The notes below the pieces were generated by a model. It had not been told where the DNA came from, did not search any database, and worked only from the letters and a program-made list of their open reading frames with translations. A stretch of 64,000 nucleotides of DNA from Paracoccaceae bacterium (GTDB lineage: Bacteria > Pseudomonadota > Alphaproteobacteria > Rhodobacterales > Rhodobacteraceae): NCBI GenBank assembly GCA_012103375.1, contig WLWX01000001.1, positions 3,390,492 through 3,454,491 of the forward strand. The letters are read 5' to 3'. A program made the position numbers and the translations under genes. Shown one piece after another: positions 46,360 through 56,547 of this stretch; within the stretch, counting starts at the first letter, position 1, and the number at the start of each line of letters is the position of its first letter.

Positions 46360-47508
46360 TCAACCCAGCAGCGCCGCCTTGTCCAGCGCGAAACCCGAAG
46401 CGATCCAACGCGCCTCCACCTCGGCCAGCTTTGCGCCCAACGCGGGGCCCGAAAACGCAGGCATCAGGTCTTTCGCTGTCACCGGACATGTCGCGGTGGC
46501 CCCGGCAGCGATTTGTGCTTCATGATCGGGCGCGATGTCGCCACCCAGCATCGCCACGCGCAGCAATGCAACGTCCCGCGCCGTACCCTCGCCATGCCGC
46601 CAGGCGGTTTCGGCCAATCCGGCGCTGTCCGCAATCAGCGTGCGCAGCAATTCCAGCTGCTTCGCCTCGGCCCGTGACAGGCGAAGGGCGGTCACAGGCT
46701 CTGCCCCACCCAATGCCGCAAGACGCCGCAACGGGTCTGGCTCTGCGCCGACTGCTCTCTCATGATGCACCAATACCGCAAGGGGCGCGCCGTCTGCCCC
46801 CGGCAACACACGCATCAGAACGCCGGACATCTGCATGGACGCAGCTGCCGGTGCCGGATCAGCCGCACCCAACAGTTTCTTCATCTCGGCCCCGATGCGT
46901 TCGCGCGACACAGCCTCCAGCCCCTCGGCCCCTGCCGCGCAAGCCGCAAGTCCGTCCGCGTCGATCCCGTTTGCCGGATCACCATAGAGCGCCGTGAACC
47001 GAAAAAACCGCAGGATACGCAGATAGTCTTCGAGCACCCGCGCATCGGCGTCGCCGACAAACCGCACCCTGCGCGCCCGAAGGTCGGGCAACCCATGGAC
47101 GGGATCAAGCACTGCACCGGTGCGATCCGCATAAAGGGCGTTCATCGTGAAATCCCGTCGTTTCGCGTCCTCTTCCAAGGACGCGCCGAACGCGACGGTG
47201 GCGCGCCGCCCATGAGTGTCCACATCGCTGCGGAATGTCGTCACCTCATAGGGTGTGCCCGCAGATACCAGGGTCATCGTGCCGTGGTCGATCCCGGTGG
47301 GAATGGCTTTCACACCGGCAACCTCGGCCAGCGCGGTGACCTGATCGGGCATGGCATTCGTTGCCAGATCAATGTCGCGCACTGGTACGCCCAGAAGGTC
47401 ATCACGCACACAGCCGCCCACAGCCCAAATTTGGTGGCCGCCGCTTTCAATCGCCTCGAAGACCGCTTGTGTCGCAGGCCGGGTCAACCAGTTTCCGCGT
47501 AGCTTCAT
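46360..47508 (-). CDS. CCA-adding tRNA nucleotidyltransferase
   Basis: Adds or repairs the CCA end of tRNA, or a closely related polyA-polymerase-type enzyme. The 382-residue protein has GGCVRDDLLG with the nucleotide-binding site, DIDLATNAMPDQV with catalytic acids, RRDFTMNALYAD and RFVGDADARVLEDYLRILRFFRF. No separate HD domain is seen, consistent with length. It overlaps the NUDIX gene by four bases, making cca part of a unit with that gene and hslO. Confidence 0.93.
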   Translation of the reverse strand: MKLRGNWLTRPATQAVFEAIESGGHQIWAVGGCVRDDLLGVPVRDIDLATNAMPDQVTALAEVAGVKAIPTGIDHGTMTLVSAGTPYEVTTFRSDVDTHGRRATVAFGASLEEDAKRRDFTMNALYADRTGAVLDPVHGLPDLRARRVRFVGDADARVLEDYLRILRFFRFTALYGDPANGIDADGLAACAAGAEGLEAVSRERIGAEMKKLLGAADPAPAAASMQMSGVLMRVLPGADGAPLAVLVHHERAVGAEPDPLRRLAALGGAEPVTALRLSRAEAKQLELLRTLIADSAGLAETAWRHGEGTARDVALLRVAMLGGDIAPDHEAQIAAGATATCPVTAKDLMPAFSGPALGAKLAEVEARWIASGFALDKAALLG

Positions 47509-48131
47509 GTCGCGACCCTGTCAACCAGCGCCCGCAAGATCCGCGCCGTTGCGCCCCATATGTAATAGGGACCATAGGGCACCGCATAATAATATCGCCG
47601 CTGGCCGCGCCAGCGCCGGGATTCGACCCTGAAACTGCGCGGATCGGTCAAATGAGACAGGGGTGCACGGAACACTTCGGCCACTTCACCGGCTTCGGGA
47701 ACCGGCTGAAACCCCGTGTCGACCCAACCCAGAACCGGTGTCACGGTAAAGCTGGTCACGGTCTCATGGGTTGGCATCACGCCCAGAACTTCGACCGCGT
47801 CCGGGCGCAGGCCGATCTCCTCCTCCGCCTCGCGCAATGCGGCGTCTTGCGCGGTCTCGCCCGGTTCCATCTTGCCGCCAGGAAAGGCGATCTGACCCGG
47901 ATGGTGTTTCAGCGCCGACGACCGAACCGTCAGGATAACTTCGGCCTCGGGCGTAAGCCCGACCAGCACCGCCGCCCCGCGCAGTTTTCGTTCAGGCGGC
48001 AGGGTGACATCGCTGTTCAGATCATAATCCGACGATGGCGGCCCCACGGCCGCCAAAGCCTTGCGCAGTCGTTCAGGCGTCACCTGTGGCCCCGGTCGCC
48101 TCGAATCCCAGGGTTGCGGGGTCGAATTCAT
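47505..48131 (-). CDS. NUDIX hydrolase (CoA pyrophosphatase-like)
   Basis: A 208-residue enzyme of the CoA pyrophosphatase type. The long NUDIX box (GGKMEPGETAQDAALREAEEEIG) is at about 92-114, with the CoA-type element LTVRSSALKHHPGQIAFPGG just before it. The ATG at 48131 overlaps hslO by 59 bp. A GTG at 48083 would overlap by 11 and give a shorter N-terminus. cca follows with a four-base overlap. Confidence 0.88.
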   Translation of the reverse strand: MNSTPQPWDSRRPGPQVTPERLRKALAAVGPPSSDYDLNSDVTLPPERKLRGAAVLVGLTPEAEVILTVRSSALKHHPGQIAFPGGKMEPGETAQDAALREAEEEIGLRPDAVEVLGVMPTHETVTSFTVTPVLGWVDTGFQPVPEAGEVAEVFRAPLSHLTDPRSFRVESRRWRGQRRYYYAVPYGPYYIWGATARILRALVDRVAT

Positions 48132-49080
48132 AATGCGCCCCGCAAAACTGGCAATCGGCGGTTACAATACCCGCGTCGGTCGTCATATGGGCGATGTCCT
48201 TTGCGGAATAGATCGACAGGCTCTGGCGTACCTTATCGTCAGAACAGGTACAGCCAAAACTGACCGGCTGGCTGTCATAGACGCGCGGCGCTTCTTCATG
48301 GAACAACCGCACCAACAGGTCGGTCGGCTGGACCTTTGGCCCGATCAGCTCGATCTCCTCAACCGTATCCAGCAGCGTGTTTGCCCGGTTCCAGGCATCT
48401 GCATCGTCGTCATGCAGCACGTCACCGGCGGCCAACAAACCCCCTTCGCCCGAGCCACCGCCCTGCATCAAGGGCGAGGCTTTGGGCATATGCTGCAACA
48501 TGATGCCGCCACCGCGCCAATGTTCCGGCTGACCCGGCAGCCGCGACCGTCCCATCGACAGGGAAAATCGCGTCGGCAATTGCTCGGACTGCGCAAAGTA
48601 AGTCTCGACACAGGCCGCCAGCGTCCCGCCGGCAATTGGCGTGATCCCCTGATAGGGGGTCGTCCCGTCGCCCTGATCAATCAGCACCGCGAAATAACCC
48701 TTGCCGATCTGACCAAACGCAGGTGCATCCGAATCCAACCGTTCGCCGTCATAACTGGCATAGCCACGCATCCGCGCCGGACCGCCGGGTTCCGCCGGGG
48801 CCAGAAAATCGGTCGCAATCAGCCGTGCCGGGCCGTCACCGCGAATTTGCAGCGACAGCTTCCAGCGCAGGTCAATCGTCTGCCCGATCATCGCGGTCAG
48901 CATCACAGCCTCGGCCACCAGTGCCTCGATCGGGGCCGGATAGTCGTGCTGTTCCAACACCTGGTTCAACACGCCGTCCAGACGCGCCACGCGGCCCCGA
49001 ATGTCGGACCGGTCAAGTTGAAATGGCAGGACGGTGTCGTCCCAGGCAATCTGCGCGCCCAGGGGGATATCGCGGGTCAT
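48073..49080 (-). CDS. hslO: Redox-regulated chaperone Hsp33
   Basis: Becomes an active holdase under oxidative stress. The 335-residue protein has a C-terminal zinc site FGCTCSDD with CQFCGAHY, four cysteines in the family C-x-C and C-x2-C pattern. The N-terminal binding domain includes AEAVMLTAMIGQTIDLRWKLSLQ and TRFSLSMG. MTRDIPLGAQIAW at 49080 is the natural start; the frame is open to 49152. Long overlap with the NUDIX gene. Confidence 0.94.
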   Translation of the reverse strand: MTRDIPLGAQIAWDDTVLPFQLDRSDIRGRVARLDGVLNQVLEQHDYPAPIEALVAEAVMLTAMIGQTIDLRWKLSLQIRGDGPARLIATDFLAPAEPGGPARMRGYASYDGERLDSDAPAFGQIGKGYFAVLIDQGDGTTPYQGITPIAGGTLAACVETYFAQSEQLPTRFSLSMGRSRLPGQPEHWRGGGIMLQHMPKASPLMQGGGSGEGGLLAAGDVLHDDDADAWNRANTLLDTVEEIELIGPKVQPTDLLVRLFHEEAPRVYDSQPVSFGCTCSDDKVRQSLSIYSAKDIAHMTTDAGIVTADCQFCGAHYEFDPATLGFEATGATGDA

Positions 49081-49152
49081 TTGGGGGGTGTGCCTTTCAT
49101 TGGTAGGCTGACTATATAGGCGGCAGGCATCGGCGTCCAAGGGGTCTGACAC

Positions 49153-49596
49153 ATGCTGAAACGAGTGGGTGAGCCGCCCCGCGCCGACGTGCGCTATCGC
49201 CTGCGCCCTGGCGTCTATGCGTTACTGCCGCTGGCGGGTGAGCTGCTTTTGACCCATCAGCAGGAACCCGATCACGATTTCCAACTGCCCGGCGGCGGGA
49301 TCGACCCCGGCGAGCACCCGATTGCCGCGCTCCACCGTGAGGTGTTTGAGGAAACCGGCTGGCGCATCGGCGCCCCGCGCCGCTTTGGCGCGTTCCGCCG
49401 CTTCACATGGATGCCCGAATATGACTTCTGGGCCGAGAAGATCTGCACCGTCTATATCGCCACCCCGGCCCGACCCCATGGGCCCCCGTCCGAAGAAGGC
49501 CACACACCGCTGTTCCTGCCACCGGACGACGTAATCGAGGTTCTGGCGAACCCCGGCGATCGCATGATGGTGCGCGACTGGCTGACCCGCCGCTGA
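49153..49596 (+). CDS. NUDIX hydrolase
   Basis: A 147-residue NUDIX protein with box [23 protein letters not shown] at about 46-68. A hydrophobic core start ([16 protein letters not shown]) is present. It is neither MutT nor CoA-pyrophosphatase type by eye. Substrate unknown. It diverges from hslO across 72 bp and precedes argG by 67 bp on the same strand. Confidence 0.85.
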   Translation: MLKRVGEPPRADVRYRLRPGVYALLPLAGELLLTHQQEPDHDFQLPGGGIDPGEHPIAALHREVFEETGWRIGAPRRFGAFRRFTWMPEYDFWAEKICTVYIATPARPHGPPSEEGHTPLFLPPDDVIEVLANPGDRMMVRDWLTRR

Positions 49597-49663
49597 CGCC
49601 CTTGCCCACGCGCTGAAAACCCAATACGAGGCAGCGGCTTATTCAAACATCGGAGCGCGCCCC

Positions 49664-50884
49664 ATGTCTGCCCCCAAGAAAGTCGTCCTGGCCTATTCCG
49701 GCGGGCTGGATACCTCGATCATCCTGAAATGGCTGAAGACCGTGTATGGGTGCGAGGTTGTGACCTTCACCGCCGATCTGGGGCAGGGCGAAGAATTGGA
49801 ACCGGCCCGCAAAAAGGCCGAGATGATGGGCGCGGCGGCGATCTATGTCGAAGATCTGCGCGAGGAATTCGTCCGCGATTTCGTCTTCCCGATGTTCCGT
49901 GCCAATGCGGTTTATGAGGGGTTGTATCTGCTGGGAACCTCGATCGCGCGGCCGCTGATCTCCAAACGCCTGGTCGAGATTGCAGCGGCCGAAGGCGCCG
50001 ACGCCATTGCCCATGGGGCCACTGGCAAGGGCAACGATCAGGTCCGGTTCGAACTGGCCGCCTATGCGCTGAACCCGGAAATTCAGGTGATTGCACCCTG
50101 GCGCGAATGGGATCTGTCCAGCCGCACCAAGCTTATCGAATTTGCCGAGGCGCATCAGATTCCGATCGCCAAGGACAAACGTGGCGAGGCCCCGTTTTCG
50201 GTCGATGCGAACCTGTTGCACACATCCTCAGAAGGCAAGGCGCTGGAAGACCCGGCGGTGGACGCGCCGGAACATGTGTATCAGCGCACCGTTTCACCCC
50301 AAGACGCCCCGGACACCCCTGAGGTGATCGAAGTTGGATTTGAAAAGGGCGACGCGGTGTCGATCAACGGCGAGGCGCTGTCCCCCGCCACTCTGCTGAC
50401 CCGCCTGAATGAGATTGGCGGGCGCAACGGCGTCGGACGGCTCGACCTGGTTGAGGGCCGCTTTGTCGGAATGAAATCACGCGGCATCTATGAAACCCCG
50501 GGCGGCACCGTCCTGTTGGAGGCACATCGCGGGATCGAGCAAATCACACTGGATCGCGGTGCGGCGCATCTGAAGGACGAACTGATGCCGCGCTATGCCG
50601 AGCTGATCTACAACGGCTTCTGGTTCAGCCCCGAGCGTGAAATGTTGCAGGCCGCCATCGACGCAAGCCAGGACCATGTCACCGGAACCGTCCGCCTGAA
50701 GCTTTATAAAGGGTCGGTTCGGACAATTGGCCGCTGGTCAGATCACTCGCTGTATTCCGAAGCGCATGTGACATTTGAAGATGACGCCGGCGCTTATGAC
50801 CAGAAAGACGCCGCCGGGTTCATCAAGCTGAACGCGCTGCGCCTGAAACTGATCGCGACGCGGAACCGGCGGGTCGGCAAATAA
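49664..50884 (+). CDS. argG: Argininosuccinate synthase
   Basis: Joins citrulline and aspartate in arginine synthesis, using ATP. The 406-residue length is typical. The nucleotide motif [15 protein letters not shown] near residue 9 and the [13 protein letters not shown] motif near 118 are present, with the citrulline-binding [11 protein letters not shown] region later. It is well separated from argJ, so arginine genes are scattered here. Confidence 0.97.
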   Translation: MSAPKKVVLAYSGGLDTSIILKWLKTVYGCEVVTFTADLGQGEELEPARKKAEMMGAAAIYVEDLREEFVRDFVFPMFRANAVYEGLYLLGTSIARPLISKRLVEIAAAEGADAIAHGATGKGNDQVRFELAAYALNPEIQVIAPWREWDLSSRTKLIEFAEAHQIPIAKDKRGEAPFSVDANLLHTSSEGKALEDPAVDAPEHVYQRTVSPQDAPDTPEVIEVGFEKGDAVSINGEALSPATLLTRLNEIGGRNGVGRLDLVEGRFVGMKSRGIYETPGGTVLLEAHRGIEQITLDRGAAHLKDELMPRYAELIYNGFWFSPEREMLQAAIDASQDHVTGTVRLKLYKGSVRTIGRWSDHSLYSEAHVTFEDDAGAYDQKDAAGFIKLNALRLKLIATRNRRVGK

Positions 50885-50886
50885 AA

Positions 50887-50912
50887 CCCCGGCACGCTTT
50901 CGCGCACCGGGG
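50887..50912 (+). terminator. Hairpin after argG, possible terminator
   Basis: CCCCGG and CCGGGG bracket an inner CGC-TTTC-GCG stem with two mismatches. No T-run follows, so termination would be weak or processing-type. It lies between argG and the convergent DUF7282-type gene. Confidence 0.35.
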
Positions 50913-50973
50913 CCGGGCAAACACGCACCCGGGCGGGGCATAAAGGACGCGCCCCGCCGAACCTGTTCTGATG

Positions 50974-51396
50974 CTACTGGGCGGTGATGACGGTCATCAC
51001 CAGATTGCCGTCGACCTTGATCGGGCCGTCTTCCTTGGCGCCAAGGGTGTATTCGAACTGACCCTTTGCCATGCCACCGTCTTCGCCATGGACCATCAGC
51101 ATCAGCATCAGCATCTCGCCCGGCTTGACCTCATCGGTCAGGATCGCGGCAACGTCCGTATTCTCACCCATGCGCAGCGGGGCGTGGGCGACGACGACGC
51201 CAGGTTTCATATCAGCATCGGTGCGGTGCACCACCAGCCAGCCATTCTGCGGCGCCACAACCATCGAGGCGGCCACGGTCCCTGCCGAGACATCCTGGTC
51301 AGACCCCTCAATTGCAGGGGCTGGGGCGTGGGCGGCGGCGAAGGCGGTGCCAGCACTCAAACAAAAGGCGGCGGCGATTGTCAGAAAACGTGTCAT
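50974..51396 (-). CDS. Exported protein with a DUF7282-type domain
   Basis: A 140-residue exported protein with a signal peptide ending near AFAAA (17-21). The mature region has [16 protein letters not shown], then a [19 protein letters not shown] motif, similar to DUF7282 domains found in archaeal and bacterial envelope proteins. A stretch of alternating Met and Leu (MLMLMLM) occurs near residue 97. Function unknown. The frame is open to 51477, but the 51396 ATG begins a clean signal peptide. Confidence 0.68.
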   Translation of the reverse strand: MTRFLTIAAAFCLSAGTAFAAAHAPAPAIEGSDQDVSAGTVAASMVVAPQNGWLVVHRTDADMKPGVVVAHAPLRMGENTDVAAILTDEVKPGEMLMLMLMVHGEDGGMAKGQFEYTLGAKEDGPIKVDGNLVMTVITAQ

Positions 51397-51585
51397 ACTT
51401 GTTTCTCCACTCAGAACCGGGGCAACATTGCGTCCGGCGATGGTCAAGTCACGCAGACCGGATCGGCAAAGTTTCACGGCATTCAGATTCTTTTTCGATT
51501 GTCACGCCTTCGTGAGATCACGGGCGCTTTATTCGACCGCGCAGTTTCGGGCCGTCATCCTGCCGCCAACAAAGGAGACATCCCC

Positions 51586-52239
51586 ATGACCCACGCGTTA
51601 CTGAAACCGATTCTGTTCGCGCTTGCCTTGCTTGCAGGCCCAATCCTTGCCACACCCGCCGAGGCCGCCGAACGGCGCAGCATCGTCCTTGCCGGCGGTT
51701 GCTTCTGGTGTATCGAGGCTGATTTTGAGAAAGTGCGCGGCGTCAAAGGCGTCGTATCGGGCTATTCCGGCGGCGGCGTCGCAAACCCGACCTACAAACA
51801 AGTCGTGCGCGGCGGAACCGGCCACCGAGAGGTCGTGCGCGTGACTTATGACCCGGATCAGGTCAGCCTGGAACGGCTGTTGCACATGTTCTTCCGCAGC
51901 GTCGATCCGACCGATGCCGGGGGTCAGTTCTGTGACCGGGGCAAAAGCTATTCCACAGCGATATATGTCGCCAACGGCGCGGAAAAGGCGATTGCGCAGG
52001 CAGCCAAAGCACAGGCCGCGAAAGACCTGGGCCGCAAGATCGTTACCCCGATTATTGGCGCAAAGCCGTTTTATCCGGCCGAGGAATACCACCAGAATTA
52101 TTACCGCGGCAAAGGTATCGTCGTGACGCGCCGTGGCCCGAAATCAAAAGCCAACGCCTATAAGTTCTATCGCAAGGCCTGTGGTCGCGATGCACGCGTC
52201 AGGCAGCTTTGGGGCAGCGCCGCGCCCTTCGCATCGTGA
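51586..52239 (+). CDS. msrA: Peptide-methionine (S)-S-oxide reductase MsrA with a signal peptide
   Basis: Repairs methionine sulfoxide in proteins. The 217-residue protein has a signal peptide (to about residue 27, TPAEA), so it probably acts in the periplasm. The GCFWC motif with the catalytic cysteine is near residues 38-42. [22 protein letters not shown] and EEYHQNYY are also present, with a C-terminal Cys (KACGRD) as likely resolving residue. AAAGGAG lies eight bases before the ATG at 51586. Confidence 0.93.
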   Translation: MTHALLKPILFALALLAGPILATPAEAAERRSIVLAGGCFWCIEADFEKVRGVKGVVSGYSGGGVANPTYKQVVRGGTGHREVVRVTYDPDQVSLERLLHMFFRSVDPTDAGGQFCDRGKSYSTAIYVANGAEKAIAQAAKAQAAKDLGRKIVTPIIGAKPFYPAEEYHQNYYRGKGIVVTRRGPKSKANAYKFYRKACGRDARVRQLWGSAAPFAS

Positions 52240-52254
52240 TGGAATGACGCAATA

Positions 52255-52872
52255 TCATTGGGTCGGGCGCTGCGAAAACATGCGCCCGTTCCAGACCAGC
52301 CCGATGTTCTTGGCGATGCGGTCAAATCGGCGATGCGTGCGCAACCGGTTTACAGATGGAACCCAAGCGCGCAACGGAATGACGCGATCCCCCAGACCGT
52401 CGACCTGAATAATCTCGTAACCATCCGCCTCGGTCCGGATTGCCAGGTTCTTGAGCGTGATATCACCGCAGACGATGCCAAGGGTCAGCATCTTTTCAAC
52501 ATAGGTGTTCAGGGCGGCAAGAATGGCAGGCTCCAGCTTGCCCGCATGCCGGTATTGTTCGCAGGTTTGGGCCAGATTGCCGACGCCGTCATTAATCCGC
52601 TCGACCACATATCCCGGTCCAAGATCGGTTTCGACCCGACCCCGGTAGAGCGCGACGGGAACCCGGCCACTGATCAGGTTCTGGCGATCCAGCGCGCGCT
52701 GCGCGGTCACCCGATGGCGCCGTTCATAGAATCGGAACTTGAGTGTTGAAATGATCGGCTGCGGCAGTTTGATCAGCCCATCTGGGTCATCCGGATGTTC
52801 AAAAACAAAATGCGACGACCCGGCGCCGATGGGCGGCGTGTCCGATAGATGAATGATCTGGTCTGCTGTCAT
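52255..52872 (-). CDS. YrbL family protein (PhoP-network-type)
   Basis: A 205-residue protein with the YrbL pattern: FVFEHPDDPDGLIKLPQP near the start, VPVALYRGRVETDLGPGYVVERI in the middle and GIVCGDITLKNLAIR near residue 135, a protein-kinase-like loop. YrbL was named as a PhoP-regulated gene in enterics; biochemical function is unclear. It is convergent with msrA and divergent from mutS. Confidence 0.75.
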   Translation of the reverse strand: MTADQIIHLSDTPPIGAGSSHFVFEHPDDPDGLIKLPQPIISTLKFRFYERRHRVTAQRALDRQNLISGRVPVALYRGRVETDLGPGYVVERINDGVGNLAQTCEQYRHAGKLEPAILAALNTYVEKMLTLGIVCGDITLKNLAIRTEADGYEIIQVDGLGDRVIPLRAWVPSVNRLRTHRRFDRIAKNIGLVWNGRMFSQRPTQ

Positions 52873-52951
52873 GGCGATGGCGTATAGTTGCGCGCCCTAT
52901 GGTATGCAATTCCACCTTTTCGCCGCTGTGGCGCAGGCCTAATGTCCCCGC

Positions 52952-55606
52952 ATGACCCAAACCGCCCAAGCCACGACGCCGATGATGGCGCAATACCTGA
53001 CCATCAAGGCGGATCACGCCGATGCGCTGCTGTTTTATCGCATGGGCGACTTTTACGAGATGTTCTTTGACGATGCCGTGGCGGCAGCAGGCGCATTGGA
53101 CATTGCCCTGACCAAACGCGGCAAACATGGTGGCGAAGACATTCCGATGTGCGGCGTGCCGCACCACGCCGCCGAGGGCTATTTCCTGACCCTGATCCGC
53201 AAGGGATTTCGCGTCGCGGTGTGCGAACAGATGGAAGATCCGGCCGAGGCCAAGAAACGTGGTTCCAAATCCGTTGTGCGCCGCGAAGTCGTGCGATTGG
53301 TTACACCGGGAACACTCACCGAAGACTCCCTGTTGGACGCCCGAAGCGCCAATCTGCTGGCCGCCTGGACCGAGGTGCGCGGATCGGCGGCCCTGGCCTG
53401 GTGCGATATGTCCACCGGAGAGCTTTCCGTCTGCCCCTGCCCGCAGGTCCGCCTGGGGGCTGATCTGGCAAGGCTTCGTCCGCGCGAATTGCTAACCTCG
53501 GACGCGCAATATCCCGATCTGGCCGAAGTGGCAGAAGAACAGGGGGTGGCACTGACCCCGCTGGCACGGGCGAGTTTTGACAGCACCGGGGCCAGGGACC
53601 GGCTGCAGGATCTCTACAGCGTCGATACACTCGACGCATTCGGCGCATTTGAACGGGCCGAGGTCGCGGCAATGGGCGCGATTGCCGAATATCTTCTGCT
53701 GACCCAGAAAGGCAAACATCCCCGCCTGCTACCCCCAAAGCGCGAGGCCGCAGATAGCGCCGTTCAGATTGATGCGGCCACCCGCGCAAATCTGGAACTG
53801 ACCCGAAGCCTGTCGGGCGGGCGCGACGGTTCACTGGTCGCCGCCATCGACCGGACAGTAACGGCAGGAGGCGCACGGCTGCTGGATAGGCGTCTGTCTG
53901 GCCCATCGCGCGATCTTGACGTGATCCGGGCCAGACATGATGCCATCGCATGTTGGGTTGAAAACCCGGCCCTTTCGGCAAATCTGCGCAGCGCATTGAA
54001 ACAGGTTTCAGACCTTGATCGGTCGCTGTCACGCCTGGCCCTGGACAGGGGCGGACCACGCGATCTGGCTGCGGTGCGCGATACCGCGCGGGTCGCCTCG
54101 GAAATTGCTGTGCTGATTGGAGATATCGCACTGCCGGACCTGTTGGACCGGGCGCGCGCCGCCTTGATCGGGCATGACGAATTGCAGGATCTCCTCGACA
54201 TTGCGCTGATTGCGGAACCGCCTTTGCTCGCGCGCGACGGCGGCTTTGTCGCCGCAGGGTATGGCGGAGAATTGGACGAGGCGCGCAAACTGCGTGACGA
54301 AGGGCGCGGTGTGATTGCCGGGATGCAATCGGATTATGCCGCCGAAACCGGCGTTGCCTCGCTGAAGATCAAGCACAACAACGTGCTGGGATATTTTATC
54401 GAAACCACCGCCACCCATGCCGAAAAGATGCTCACCCCGCCACTGAGCGACCGGTTCATTCATCGCCAGACCACCGCCAATGCGGTGCGGTTCACGACGC
54501 TGGACCTGTCGGAACTGGAAACCCGGATCCTTAACGCCGGGGGCCGCGCCCTGGAGATTGAAAAGCGTATTTACGTAATGTTGGCGGCATCGGTTCTGGA
54601 GCACTCGGAAGTGCTGGGCGATCTGTCTGCCGCGCTTGCCGAATTTGACGTGGCCACTGCCCTTGGCGATCTGGCGATTGCGGAAAACTGGTGCCGCCCG
54701 GTGGTGGACGACAGCCGCGCGTTCGAAATCACGGCAGGGCGGCACCCGGTTGTGGAACGCGCCCTGCGCCGCCAATCAGGGGCGGCTTTCATCGCCAATG
54801 ATTGTGACCTGACCGCCGATGGCGGTGCAGCGATCCGTCTGCTGACCGGTCCGAATATGGCGGGCAAGTCGACGTGGCTGCGCCAGAACGCGCTGATCGC
54901 CCTGCTGGCGCAGGCCGGGTGTTATGTGCCCGCGTCGTCGGCCCATATCGGACTGGTCAGCCAGATTTTCAGCCGGGTCGGGGCCTCGGACGATCTGGCG
55001 CGGGGCCGTTCGACCTTTATGGTCGAGATGGTGGAAACCGCAGCGATCCTGAACCAGGCCGATGAACGCGCGCTGGTGATCCTTGACGAGATTGGGCGCG
55101 GCACCGCTACCTATGACGGGCTGTCGATTGCCTGGGCAACGCTTGAGCATCTGCACGAGGTGAACCGCTGCCGCGCGCTGTTTGCCACGCATTATCACGA
55201 AATGACCGCCCTGGCGGATCGGCTGACGGGTGTTGAAAACGCCACTGTCGCGGTCCGCGAATGGGAGGGCGAGGTCATCTTCCTGCACGAGGTCAGAAAA
55301 GGCGCGGCTGACCGATCCTATGGTGTTCAGGTTGCAAAACTCGCCGGATTGCCGGACGCCGTGGTCAGCCGCGCGCGCGAGGTTCTGACCGCGCTGGAAG
55401 CCGGCGAACGTGAGGGCGCCGCAAAGCCAAAAGCGCTGATCGACGACCTGCCGCTGTTCGCCGCAACACCGGCACCCGCAGTGGCATCGACGGCACCGAA
55501 TGCACTAAATGATCGGTTGGACGACATTCTGCCCGATGAATTGAGCCCAAAAGAAGCACTTGATTTGATCTATGAATTGAAAATGCTGTCAAATTCCAAG
55601 GGCTAA
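52952..55606 (+). CDS. mutS: DNA mismatch repair protein MutS
   Basis: Recognises mismatches and starts mismatch repair. The 884-residue protein has the mismatch-recognition start ([14 protein letters not shown] with the Phe-x-Glu motif near 31-40), core domains and the ATPase with Walker [10 protein letters not shown], Walker [17 protein letters not shown] and the His switch ATHYHE. The frame is intact. It removes replication errors, but not adenine opposite 8-oxoG, which is the role of the broken mutY. Confidence 0.97.
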   Translation: MTQTAQATTPMMAQYLTIKADHADALLFYRMGDFYEMFFDDAVAAAGALDIALTKRGKHGGEDIPMCGVPHHAAEGYFLTLIRKGFRVAVCEQMEDPAEAKKRGSKSVVRREVVRLVTPGTLTEDSLLDARSANLLAAWTEVRGSAALAWCDMSTGELSVCPCPQVRLGADLARLRPRELLTSDAQYPDLAEVAEEQGVALTPLARASFDSTGARDRLQDLYSVDTLDAFGAFERAEVAAMGAIAEYLLLTQKGKHPRLLPPKREAADSAVQIDAATRANLELTRSLSGGRDGSLVAAIDRTVTAGGARLLDRRLSGPSRDLDVIRARHDAIACWVENPALSANLRSALKQVSDLDRSLSRLALDRGGPRDLAAVRDTARVASEIAVLIGDIALPDLLDRARAALIGHDELQDLLDIALIAEPPLLARDGGFVAAGYGGELDEARKLRDEGRGVIAGMQSDYAAETGVASLKIKHNNVLGYFIETTATHAEKMLTPPLSDRFIHRQTTANAVRFTTLDLSELETRILNAGGRALEIEKRIYVMLAASVLEHSEVLGDLSAALAEFDVATALGDLAIAENWCRPVVDDSRAFEITAGRHPVVERALRRQSGAAFIANDCDLTADGGAAIRLLTGPNMAGKSTWLRQNALIALLAQAGCYVPASSAHIGLVSQIFSRVGASDDLARGRSTFMVEMVETAAILNQADERALVILDEIGRGTATYDGLSIAWATLEHLHEVNRCRALFATHYHEMTALADRLTGVENATVAVREWEGEVIFLHEVRKGAADRSYGVQVAKLAGLPDAVVSRAREVLTALEAGEREGAAKPKALIDDLPLFAATPAPAVASTAPNALNDRLDDILPDELSPKEALDLIYELKMLSNSKG

Positions 55607-55664
55607 AACAGCAACACCTTGTCCAGCGCACAACGCCAAGAACAACTTTCTTTCCCCCTCTTCT

Positions 55665-55732
55665 TGTTGAAAATATCCCGGGGGCCTGGGGGCTGGCCCC
55701 CAGGTGTCTCGTGTCTGGGGGCTGGCCCCCGG
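55665..55732. repeat. REP-like repeat, copy B, with two successive hairpins
   Basis: AAAATATCCCGGGGGCC is the inverse of copy A at 33098. Two palindromic hairpins with the same CTGG loop follow: CCTGGGGG/CCCCCAGG (55685-55704) and TGGGGG/CCCCCG (about 55716-55731), 30 bp apart. The 195-bp gap between mutS and grpE holds nothing else I can see. Confidence 0.6.
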
Positions 55733-55801
55733 CCTTTGCCCTAGCCCCGGCGCCCCATCGCAGGCCGGGTTCCCGGTCACACGGCACCGGGCAAGCAGAT
55801 G

Positions 55802-56536
55802 TTAGCTTTTCGGTGTCGAGCTAACGCCGACCTGCGCCGGGCGCAGCAGGCGATCATGCAGCATGAAGCCGTCGGCCATGACCTGGATGATCTCTCCGGC
55901 TTTCGTTCCCGGCACCGGGGCCTCGAACATGGCCTGATGAATTTGCGGGTCAAACTTGCCGCCAACATCGGGCGAGACGGGGCGCACGCCATGCTTGCCG
56001 AAAACCGACAGCAGTTCGCGCATCGTCAGTTCAACCCCTTCGATCAGGGCCTTTGTGTCGCCCTCGGGCTTTTCACCTGCTGCGTCGCGTGCCGCATCCA
56101 GCGCTCTTTTCAGATTGTCATGGACCGGCAGCATATCGCGCGACAGTTTGGAGCCGCCGTATTGTTCCGCCTCGCGGCGATCCCGCTCACCCCGTTTGCG
56201 GGCGTTTTCAGCATCAGCCAGGGCACGCATGAAGCGGTCGCGCATGTCGTCGCGTTCATTGCGCAGCGTCTCGATCTCTTCCGCGATTTCAGCAGCATCG
56301 GCGGCGGCTTCTTCGGGGTCGTCAGATGCATCAGCTGGATCAGGTGCCAGTGATACGGTCTTGTCTTCGGATGCGGCGACCTCTGACTCCGCCTCGTCAT
56401 CTGAGGGTGCATCATTCGCTGCCTCAGCCTCGATCGCTTCGGCCAGCATCTCATCCAGCGACATCACCTCGGGCGCCGCATCTTCGATCCTGGTTTCGGA
56501 TTTACTGTCCGCCGACTTTTTCTTTGCCTTCGCCAT
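55802..56536 (-). CDS. grpE: Nucleotide exchange factor GrpE
   Basis: Releases ADP from DnaK. The 244-residue protein has a long acidic N-terminal part (1-90), a coiled-coil helix (EIETLRNERDDMRDRFMRALAD and onwards) and the C-terminal beta domain with GVRPVSPDVGGKFDPQIHQAMF. It lies 11 bp downstream of hrcA on the same strand; in intact genomes this pair is heat-shock regulated. Confidence 0.95.
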   Translation of the reverse strand: MAKAKKKSADSKSETRIEDAAPEVMSLDEMLAEAIEAEAANDAPSDDEAESEVAASEDKTVSLAPDPADASDDPEEAAADAAEIAEEIETLRNERDDMRDRFMRALADAENARKRGERDRREAEQYGGSKLSRDMLPVHDNLKRALDAARDAAGEKPEGDTKALIEGVELTMRELLSVFGKHGVRPVSPDVGGKFDPQIHQAMFEAPVPGTKAGEIIQVMADGFMLHDRLLRPAQVGVSSTPKS

Positions 56537-56547
56537 TCTTCGCCTTC

